This document shows, one piece after another, positions 53,849-61,859 of a DNA stretch of 64,000 nt (positions are counted from its first letter, which is position 1; each line of letters begins with the position of its first letter). Origin of the DNA: a bacterium (GTDB lineage: Bacteria; Joyebacterota; Joyebacteria; Joyebacterales; Joyebacteraceae); the NCBI GenBank assembly GCA_025774935.1, contig JALGZK010000007.1, positions 38,395 through 102,394 on the forward strand, read 5' to 3'. The notes under the pieces are model-generated. The model saw only the letters and a list, made by a program, of their open reading frames with translations, did no database searches and was not told the origin of the DNA. The position numbers and the translations under genes are program-made.

Positions 53849-54454
53849 ATGAAGCGCGTCTTGATCGTCGCGTCGTTCGGCGCCGTTCTGGTAGCGGCGA
53901 CCGCCGCCGTCGCCTACCCGCCGGCGGTGGGGATCGCCGGCAAGAGCCCTTCGTGCGCCGTCTGCCACGCGGATACCGGTCCGTGGGGAGACGAGTCGAG
54001 GACAATCGTTGACATCCTGGACGGCAAGACTCGCGAGTCGCTACTCCAGGAGGACGGACGGTTCCTCCTCAGCGTGCCGCGGGGGCAGATCCGCACGGTG
54101 ATCACCGTACTCGGGCGTTCCGCGGACGACGACGCGCCCCCCCCGGTCCGAAACGCGTGGCTCTACGTGGACCCGTCGCGGATTGCGACCAACTCCTTCG
54201 GGAAGTTCGCCCCGGGATGGGACGTCAGCCTGCCGCTATCCTGTCGGATCGTGGGTGACAAGGTGCCCGAGTATCCGGGAGCGGCGGTGACGGCGCTTCC
54301 CATGAGGCTCCGCCCGGGGGACGCTGCACAGAACACCGAACTCGAGCTTCAGGTGATGCTGACCAAGGGGGAGTCGACCAAGGGGAACCCCGATGAGTGG
54401 CTCATCGCCAACTTCGTGACACGGAAGCTGGTCCTCGAGGTCACGGATCCGTAG
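53849..54454 (+). CDS. Periplasmic c-type-heme (CxxCH) protein
   Basis: The 201-residue product has a signal peptide (MKRVLIVASFGAVLVAATAAVA). A single heme motif CAVCH (Cys36, Cys39, His40) comes early, preceded by AVGIAGKSP. The remainder is mostly beta and unlike a compact cytochrome c. It could be a mono-heme sensor or an electron-transfer partner; a zinc or disulfide role for CxxCH is the alternative. Its stop lies 7 bp from the EF-G stop. Confidence 0.6.
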   Translation: MKRVLIVASFGAVLVAATAAVAYPPAVGIAGKSPSCAVCHADTGPWGDESRTIVDILDGKTRESLLQEDGRFLLSVPRGQIRTVITVLGRSADDDAPPPVRNAWLYVDPSRIATNSFGKFAPGWDVSLPLSCRIVGDKVPEYPGAAVTALPMRLRPGDAAQNTELELQVMLTKGESTKGNPDEWLIANFVTRKLVLEVTDP

Positions 54455-54461
54455 GGGGAAA

Positions 54462-56558
54462 TCACGCCGTTCGGTCCTTCGCTTCCTTCCGCGCCTGCAC
54501 GATCTCCTCGGCGAGCGCGAACGGCACGGCCTCGTAGTGCTCGAACTGCATGGTGAACTCGCCACGACCACTCGTGATGTTGCGGAGCTCCGACGAGTAC
54601 CCGAACATCTCTGCGAGCGGCACGCGCGCGCGGATGATGGTCGTCTTCCCGCGCGACTCCATGTCGGCGATCTGCCCGCGCTTCCCGCACAGGCTCGCCG
54701 TGACGGCGCCGGTGTGGTCCTCGGACGCCGTGACCTCGACGCACATTACGGGTTCGAGGAGTTCGAGCCCCGCCTTCCTGCATGCCTCGCGGAACCCCCG
54801 TGCCGCGCAGTTTCGAAACGCCATCTCCGACGAGTCGACCTCGTGCGAGGACCCGTCCAGTAGGTCGACGAACACGTCGACCATCGCGTACCCGGCGTAC
54901 GGCCCCTCGGCCATCGCGTCGATGACGCCGCGCTCGACCGCCGGGATGTACTCGCGCGGAATACGGCCGCCGGTCACGCTGTCCCTGAAGTGGAGGCCCG
55001 AACCAGGCTCCGCCGGCGAGATGCGCATCTTCACGTGCGCGTACTGCCCGTGCCCTCCGGTCTGCTTCACGAGCTTGTACTCGTGGTCGACCGTGCCGAC
55101 GATGGTCTCTCGGTAGGCGACCTGGGGCTTCCCGACCTGGGTGTTAACGTTGAACTCGCGCTTCAGGCGGTCGACGATGATCTCGAGGTGGAGCTCTCCC
55201 ATGCCTGAGATCACGACGTCACCCGTCTCCTCGTTCGAAGCGACCGTGAACGTCGGGTCCTCCTCCGCGAGCCGGACGAGCGCCTTCGAGAGGTTGTCGC
55301 GGTCTGTGCGGCTCTCCGGCGTGACGGCCATGCCGATTACGGGCGTCGGGAACTCGATCGACTCGAGGATGATCGGGTGCTTCTCGCTCGTGATCGTGTC
55401 GCCTGTCCGCGCGTCGCCAAGGCCCACGACGGCGCCGACCTCGCCCGCGTGCAGGGTCTCGATCGCCTGGCGGTCGTCCGCGTGCATCTGGAAGAGCCGA
55501 CCGATCCTCTGCTTCTTGTCCCGCGTGGAGTTGAAGACTGTCTCGCCGGACTTGAGCACGCCGGAGTAGACGCGCACGTACGTGAGCTTCCCCATGTGTT
55601 TGTCCGCCTGGATCTTGAACGCGAGCGCCGCGAGCGGGGAGTCGTCCTTCGGGTGACGCACTATCTCCGCGTTGCTCTCTTTCTGCGTCCCGATGATCGG
55701 CGGGAGGTCGATGGGGGAGGGTAGGTAGTCGATGATTGCGTCCATGAGACGCCTCACGCCCTTGTTCTTGAAGGCCGCCCCGCACAGGACGGGGATGATG
55801 TCCCCGGCGATCGTGGCTGCCCGCATGGCGGCGACGCACTCGTCGCGGCCGGGAGTCTCGCCCTCGAGGAACTTCTCCATGAGAGGGTCATCCTGCTCGC
55901 TGATCCGCTCGATCATGACGGCCTCGGCGGCGCGTGCGTTCTCGAGCAGAGCGTCAGGGATGGGTTCCTCGCGTATGACGATCTCCCTGCCCCTCTCGTC
56001 GAAGTAGACGGCCTTCATGTCGACGAGGTCTATGATTCCCTCGAACTCGTCCTCCTGTCCGATGGGAAGCACCACCGGAACCGCGTTGGCGCCTAGCTCG
56101 GCCCTGATCGCCTCGACGACACGGTCAAAGTCAGCGCCGGTTCTGTCCATCTTGTTGATGAACGCGATGCGCGGCACGCGGTACTTCTCCGCCTGCCTCC
56201 AGACCGTCTCGGACTGCGGCTGAACGCCCCCGACCGCGCAGAAGAGAGCCACGGTCCCGTCGAGCACGCGGAGCGACCGCTCGACCTCCGCCGTGAAGTC
56301 GACGTGTCCGGGGGTGTCGATGATGTTGATCCGGTGGTCCTTCCAGAGGGCGGTCGTGGCGGCGGACGTGATCGTGATGCCCCGTTCCTGCTCCTGCGCC
56401 ATCCAGTCCATGGTGGCCTGGCCGTCGTGGACCTCGCCCAGCCGGTGGGTCCTTCCTGCGAAATACAGGATGCGCTCGGTCACCGTGGTCTTGCCGGCGT
56501 CGATGTGCGCCGTAAGGCCGACGTTCCGGACCTTGCTGATGTCGACGGTGCGGGGCAT
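54462..56558 (-). CDS. fusA: Elongation factor G
   Basis: The 698-residue GTPase shows [19 protein letters not shown] (P-loop AHIDAGKT 17-24), [33 protein letters not shown] and [10 protein letters not shown], the full EF-G G-motif series. Domain II-V motifs follow ([40 protein letters not shown]). It drives ribosome translocation. Met9 (56558) is chosen because AAGGGGG lies just upstream; the longer frame begins at 56582. The gene is not in the usual rpsL-rpsG-fusA-tuf cluster and its flanks are unrelated, so it may be a second EF-G copy. Confidence 0.95.
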   Translation of the reverse strand: MPRTVDISKVRNVGLTAHIDAGKTTVTERILYFAGRTHRLGEVHDGQATMDWMAQEQERGITITSAATTALWKDHRINIIDTPGHVDFTAEVERSLRVLDGTVALFCAVGGVQPQSETVWRQAEKYRVPRIAFINKMDRTGADFDRVVEAIRAELGANAVPVVLPIGQEDEFEGIIDLVDMKAVYFDERGREIVIREEPIPDALLENARAAEAVMIERISEQDDPLMEKFLEGETPGRDECVAAMRAATIAGDIIPVLCGAAFKNKGVRRLMDAIIDYLPSPIDLPPIIGTQKESNAEIVRHPKDDSPLAALAFKIQADKHMGKLTYVRVYSGVLKSGETVFNSTRDKKQRIGRLFQMHADDRQAIETLHAGEVGAVVGLGDARTGDTITSEKHPIILESIEFPTPVIGMAVTPESRTDRDNLSKALVRLAEEDPTFTVASNEETGDVVISGMGELHLEIIVDRLKREFNVNTQVGKPQVAYRETIVGTVDHEYKLVKQTGGHGQYAHVKMRISPAEPGSGLHFRDSVTGGRIPREYIPAVERGVIDAMAEGPYAGYAMVDVFVDLLDGSSHEVDSSEMAFRNCAARGFREACRKAGLELLEPVMCVEVTASEDHTGAVTASLCGKRGQIADMESRGKTTIIRARVPLAEMFGYSSELRNITSGRGEFTMQFEHYEAVPFALAEEIVQARKEAKDRTA

Positions 56559-56603
56559 CGGGGCCCCCTTCTCTGGGTTCAAGCTGTGAACGGGTTTCGC
56601 CGC

Positions 56604-56632
56604 AGGCTAACCGCGGGAGTGCCGAGTGTCAA
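56604..56632 (-). promoter_or_regulatory. Sigma-70-type promoter for EF-G
   Basis: Minus strand TTGACA (56627-56632), a 17-bp spacer and TAGCCT (56604-56609), ~45 bp before the ATG at 56558. Confidence 0.65.
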
Positions 56633-56810
56633 GCTCGTGGGGAGAGCTCGTGCATGGGGCCGGCTCCTTCAACCCGCGGCCCCCCCCAAGGGTCAGGATA
56701 GACTGGACGACCGACACACGGATGGGCGCGTCCGCCGAGGGCACGCCCTGCCTCTGAATACCGGAGAGCTGCGTCCCTGACGGCGGAGCTCTCCCGTTAG
56801 GGGGGTCCCG

Positions 56811-59727
56811 ATGCCCAGTGAACGGATGGAAGCAGGAGGCAGGAAGTCCCTCGTCGTCGCGGCTTGTGTCGTCGCGGTCGCCGTTGCTGTCGTCGCGGGA
56901 TGCTCGAGAACGCCGCCCGACGTGTCGACCGTCACCTCGGAGTACGAGGCCGCGGTCGCGGAGACCCCGTCGCTCACGGAGTTCCGAGCGTCAGGGCTCA
57001 GCCGGGCTGACGTGGAGGGGCTCGACGCCCTCGGCTCTTCATTAGAAATGCTCCGCGGGAACCTCCACATCGCGGGGATGTCGGCCGCCGTCGTGCGGGA
57101 CCAGGAGCTCGTGTGGGCGAAGGGCTTCGGGCTCGCCGACATCGAGCAGGGGATCCCGGCAGCACCGAACACGCCGTACTGCCTCGCGTCCCTCACCAAA
57201 CCGTTCGCGTCGACGCTGCTCCTCGAGCTCGTCGAGAGTGGTCAGCTCGATCTCGACGAGCCTGTCGCGGACCACGGCATCGAGTACGCGAGTCCCGGCA
57301 CGATTCGGGTGAAGCACCTCTTCTCGCACACGTCCGCGTACTGGCCGGGGACCCGCTACCACTACAGCGGCGACCGCTACTCGGAACTCGACCACGTGCT
57401 GGAATCGGTCGCGGGTGCGTCGTTCAGGGCGCTCGCGACGGAGCGTATCCTCGACCCGCTCGGTCTCACCGACACCACATTCGGCCCGCTCGAGCGGGCG
57501 ATGGTCGACGGATTCCTCAACTTCCGCGAGTCGCGAGTAGAACCGAGAGCGGTCCTTGCTCCCGACGGCACCGAGTACGAGTTCGGCGACATCCGTGAGG
57601 ACGACCCGCACATCATGACGACGATCGGCGTCTTCGAGACGCTCGTGGGATCGGTCGTCGACACGAGCCTCTACGACTTCCGTCGCGTCCCCCCGCTGCC
57701 GGTGGACGACGCGTCTCTCGAGAGCTTCGCCGCCTTCTGGGCGAGCCAGGAGCGGTACGAGGACGCGCAGTCGCGGATAGCCCGGCCGTACTCCCTGAAC
57801 GCAGACCTCGAACCGGTGCCCGGACGATACAGCCCCAACAACAGCGCGGCGGCGGGGATCCTGAGCTCGGTGGTCGACCTCGCTCGTTACGACGCCGCCC
57901 TCGACTGGAACCTCCTCGTCGGGCGCGACACCCAGGACCTCGCGTTCGAGCCGACCGTCTCCGCGGACGGCGACACACTTCCCTACGGATTCGGATGGTT
58001 CGTTCAGCGGTTCGGGGGGAAGAAGCTCCTCTGGCACTACGGCTACTGGGACTGCGCCTCGACGCTCATCGTCAAGGTGCCTGAAGAGGAGATCACGTTC
58101 GTCCTCCTCGCGAACACCGACGCGCTCAGCCGCACGACCGCGGGGATCGGCATGAGGGGCGACGTGCTCGTCTCGCCGGCCGCATCGCTCTTCCTTAGGC
58201 ACCTCGTCTTCGCGCCTGACGGCGACCCGGTTCACCTCGACTGGAACGCACCGCTCGGTTCGCTGAGCGAGACGCTCGCGTCGTCCACCGACCCGCTCGA
58301 GCGCGAGCTCCTGGAGCGCGAGCTAGGTGCCGCCGCCTACGTGGCGGCAATCGGCGAGCTGGGCGTCCGGACCCCGGAGGAGCTGTGCGGGGCGGCGGAC
58401 GATGCATGGTCGGAGCCGTTCGTCCCGACGGTCGACCTTCCGGTCGTCGCACTCGTCGAGAACGTCGGGAACGACGACCTCAAGAGTGAGGCGTTCACGC
58501 TCGACGCCCCGAGACGGCTCAGGGTCTACGCGGTCGGAGAGGGCGGCCGTGGGGGGATGTACGACTTCGCGTGGATCGAAGACACGGACACGGGAGGGCG
58601 TGTCTGGTTCATGAACTGGCCCGAGACCGAGGATGCCGGAGGCTCCGGAAAGAACCGGAAGATCGACGAGTCGTTCGTGCTCCCGGCCGGAAGGTACGCG
58701 CTCAGGTTCCGCGCGGACGACTCACACGCCTACAAGAGCTGGAACGCGGTTCCGCCGAGCGACGGCTTCTGGGGCGCGATCGTGTGGGACGACGGACCAG
58801 CCGAGTACATCGACGCGACGACGTGGGAACACGCGGCCGACCCCGAGGCGCTCGGCTGGTCCGCCGCAGGGCTTGATACGGTGGCGGCGATGCTCCGGCG
58901 CGCCGGTAGCGCGGCGTTCCTCGTCGCGACGGACGGCAAGCTCGTGTACGAGTACGGGACGACGACCCTACATCCACGAGGGCGTCATGTCGCGCGAAGC
59001 GACGCTCGGCGAACTCGGGATCGTCGACTCGCCACCGCTCACGGAGACCGAGGAGTCGGCGCAGCTGGTGCACCTCCTGCAGGCGCGGTCGGGCGTGTAC
59101 ATTCCCGCGCTGGGCGAGACACCGGAGATGGCCGAGCGACGGCCGGAGCGAGGAAGCCACGACCCGGGGACGTTCTGGTACTACAACAACTGGGACTTCA
59201 ACGTGCTGGGAACGATCTTCATCCGCGAGACCGGGGAGGCGATAGGAGAGGCGTTCGATCGTCGGATCGGGCGACCGATCGGGATGGAGCACTTCGAGCC
59301 CGACCACGTGACCTTCACGTACGGCCGCGGCAGCACGGTGCACCCGCGGTACGCGTTCCGCATGTCGGCGAGAGACCTCGGCCGGTACGGTCAGCTGTTC
59401 CTGCAGGAAGGGGAGTGGGAAGGGCGCGAGGTAATCCCCGCCGAGTGGGTCAGGGAGAGCACGCGCAAGTACTCCGACTGGGAGGACTACCCCGGGATCG
59501 GGTACGGGTACATGTGGTGGACCCTCGCCGAGGACGCGGTGGGGATGGAGTGGCCCGCCGGGATGTACCACGCGGCGGGATACGGCTCACAATACCTCCA
59601 CGTCATCCCCGAGATCAGCACCGTGGTCGTCCACTTCTCGAACACGTACGCGGGGGGAGCGGAGCTCGTCGACGACCTCGTCGCGTTCGGGATCGTGCAC
59701 AGGCTGACCGAGGCGAGGTTGGAGTAG
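56811..59727 (+). pseudogene. Tandem serine-hydrolase (beta-lactamase-like) lipoprotein, frameshifted
   Basis: The frame from ATG 56811 (lipobox VVAGC, Cys31) encodes a beta-lactamase/PBP-fold domain with SLTK (Ser127, Lys130) and a HYG motif in WHYGYW. A middle beta domain and the start of a second hydrolase domain (LVATDGKLVYEYG) follow, and homology is then lost near 58955. Homology resumes in the +1 frame from ~58969 (YIHEGVMSREATLGELGI) and runs to the stop at 59727 with WYYNNWDFNVLG and YGYMWW. The stretch carrying the second domain's SxxK is absent. The gene looks broken by a deletion/frameshift; the first domain alone could still be made. Confidence 0.68.
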
Positions 59728-59773
59728 AACGGGCCCCGCGACCGCCGGTGACCCCAGCGCAGCTGACGACAGA

Positions 59774-59799
59774 ATGCCCGGGCCACAAGGCCCGGGCAT
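59774..59799. terminator. Hairpin between convergent genes
   Basis: ATGCCCGGGCC / GGCCCGGGCAT, an 11-bp stem with ACAA loop, between the broken hydrolase and DUF1566 genes. Confidence 0.65.
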
Positions 59800-59827
59800 C
59801 CTGATTCGGGAAGATCATCGTATCGCG

Positions 59828-61384
59828 TCACCGGAGCATCACGAGTCGCGTCCGCTCTGTCGACGCGGGTGTCATGAGCCTCGCGAAGTAGACTCCCGCC
59901 GCCACACGACGGCCCGAGTCCGACCTCCCGTCCCACTCGAAGCGGACAGTGCCGGAGTCGTCCGGGGGCTCCTCGAGCGTCCTCACCGTCCTGCCGCTCG
60001 GACTGTAGATCACGCACACCGCGTTTCCGCCACTCTCCGGCAGGACGAACGACAGCTCGGTGCGGTCGCTGAACGGGTTCGGGCTGGACCTGAACGATGC
60101 GGACGAGTGAGACTCCCCGTCGACGCCGCTCGCGCCCGAGTCCCGGACGCAGCGGACGTAGTTGTAGATCCGGATGACGTCTCCCTGTGGACCGTGTCCC
60201 TCCGGCCAGTTCGTCGGGTCTCCGCTCTTGGGGTCGCTCCGTTGTGCGCCAGCACCGTGTACGTCCATGAGCTCTCCCGACGGCGGCATGAAGCCGAGGG
60301 CCTCACCGAATGATACGTAGGCGCCCCACCCGCCGGACGGGGACTGCCAGTTCGCGTGGGTCGTGCTCGACCAGTAAAACGGGTAGTTCGTTCCCCCTCC
60401 CTCGTCGGTGATCGGCGTGACACTGAAGAGCGGGTCGAGGGACGCCGTGCCGGTCGACTGCGGTCCACGGGTGTAGTCGACGATGCTCTGGAGCTCCTTC
60501 GCATTCGGCAGGCGCCAGTCGCTGTGCCCCGCGTACGACAGGCCCTCGGCGTACTCGAGCGCGTCCTCCCAGTCGTAACCGACCCCGCTGTCGTCCTGCA
60601 TCCACGTGAGTCCGGTGGCCGTGTCGGTGATCGTCCCGTCGGCGTTGTCGACGAAGCTGTTGATCCCGTAGCTCATGTTCCCGCGCACGTGGCGGACGTA
60701 GCTCTCCTTCTCGAACTGCTGACCTGGTGGGCCTATGGGCTCCGACGGGTATCCCTTGATTCGCCCGTCCGCGAAGTTCACGCCGAACGCGGTCTCGGCG
60801 CCGGCGATCGTCGTCCCGTCGTACTCGGTGCTCGACCAGTACTGGGCGTCGATGATCCGCCGCGCTTCCGGGTCCCCGTACTCGAATCCGAAGAAGTCCG
60901 TGTCGATGAACGGCGTGAGCTCGGACGGGTCGTTCCCGCTCCAGCCGCTCGGGTCGATGCCGCTGAAGTCGATGAGGGAGTAGAGCTCCTTGATGGTCGG
61001 GAGCCGCCAGTCGTCGTAGCCGGCGAGCTCGAAGCTCGGCGCGTTCGCGACCGCCTCGTCGAAAGTGTAGGTGACACCGTGATCCTGCTGCCACATGAGG
61101 CCCGTCACGAGATCGGTGACGGTTCCGTCCCCGTTGTCGACGTAGCTCGGCTGGTTCCCTTCGTACTGGGCGTCCTGGCCGTGGTAGGGCGATCCCTCTG
61201 ACGGGGGAGGGATCTCGTCGGTGTCGTCGTAACAGAGGACCTGGCCGGTATCGACGATCGGGTAGTCGCCCGGGCCTCTCTCGCTGGCAGAGACGGTGCC
61301 CGGCACGGTGACGCTGAGAGCGACCAGAAGTGCCACTCCCGCGCGAAGCAACTCGATTCCTCTTGTCGGGCCCTGCACGGTCAT
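59828..61384 (-). CDS. DUF1566 (Lcl-C) repeat protein with FlgD-Ig-like tail
   Basis: The 518-residue product has a signal peptide (TVQGPTRGIELLRAGVALL, cleavage near TVSA). Two DUF1566 units appear, marked DGTVTDLVTGLMWQQDHGVT and DGTITDTATGLTWMQDDSGV. Each leads to WRLP..KEL motifs (DDWRLPTIKELYSLID and SDWRLPNAKELQSIVD). The last ~85 residues are a FlgD-Ig-like tail (SSPNPFSDRTELSFVLP ... FEWDGRSDSGRRVAAGVYFAR), as in the DUF362 protein. It is probably exported to the surface. ATG 61384 follows GGAGGGAG; the longer frame is ignored. Ligand unknown. Confidence 0.8.
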   Translation of the reverse strand: MTVQGPTRGIELLRAGVALLVALSVTVPGTVSASERGPGDYPIVDTGQVLCYDDTDEIPPPSEGSPYHGQDAQYEGNQPSYVDNGDGTVTDLVTGLMWQQDHGVTYTFDEAVANAPSFELAGYDDWRLPTIKELYSLIDFSGIDPSGWSGNDPSELTPFIDTDFFGFEYGDPEARRIIDAQYWSSTEYDGTTIAGAETAFGVNFADGRIKGYPSEPIGPPGQQFEKESYVRHVRGNMSYGINSFVDNADGTITDTATGLTWMQDDSGVGYDWEDALEYAEGLSYAGHSDWRLPNAKELQSIVDYTRGPQSTGTASLDPLFSVTPITDEGGGTNYPFYWSSTTHANWQSPSGGWGAYVSFGEALGFMPPSGELMDVHGAGAQRSDPKSGDPTNWPEGHGPQGDVIRIYNYVRCVRDSGASGVDGESHSSASFRSSPNPFSDRTELSFVLPESGGNAVCVIYSPSGRTVRTLEEPPDDSGTVRFEWDGRSDSGRRVAAGVYFARLMTPASTERTRLVMLR

Positions 61385-61498
61385 CGTGCTCCCTCCGTCA
61401 ATACCTTCCCGAAGCGCCGGTTTCCGATGACTGATCGAGCAAGCCGCATGCCCAGGCCCTCGCCGCTGAGGTCGTGCGAGCGAGCCCCGCAACATCCA

Positions 61499-61504
61499 AT
61501 TATA
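61499..61504 (-). promoter_or_regulatory. -10 box for DUF1566 gene
   Basis: Perfect TATAAT on the minus strand, ~115 bp before the ATG at 61384. No good -35 box at 17 bp. Confidence 0.45.
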
Positions 61505-61664
61505 CAACAACTTGCGCCCGCCGCGAGCTCCGGGAGTCCTTCCGTTTCGACCCTGGCGCGCAGGAACTTCCCAGTCTCCGGCGATTCGCCCCCGCCGTCC
61601 GCGCAGGTTCTTCACAGCTCCGTCAGGGCCCGGAGGCTGACATTGGGACCTCCTACGATGTATC

Positions 61665-61693
61665 TTGACACATTGTGAATAGTGTGCTACTGT
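61665..61693 (+). promoter_or_regulatory. Sigma-70-type promoter for repeat protein
   Basis: TTGACA (61665-61670), a 17-bp spacer and TACTGT (61688-61693), with a ~165-nt leader before the ATG at 61860. Confidence 0.65.
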
Positions 61694-61859
61694 GACAACT
61701 GCACAGGGTATCTGGCGTGGCAAGACTTCTAACACACGCATCTACCTGTTCGGCCAGGGTGCCCGGCCGGTTTCCGTCGTGGGGATGGGGTTCTCCCGAC
61801 GTCGTCCGGATGTGGTCGCCCGAACGCCGAGGAGCGGTACCGATGGAGGAGGTGGAACG

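Larger units (their letters stand above)
61385..61859. other. Divergent intergenic region
   Basis: Between DUF1566 and repeat-protein genes. It holds the two promoters listed separately and no gene. Confidence 0.5.
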
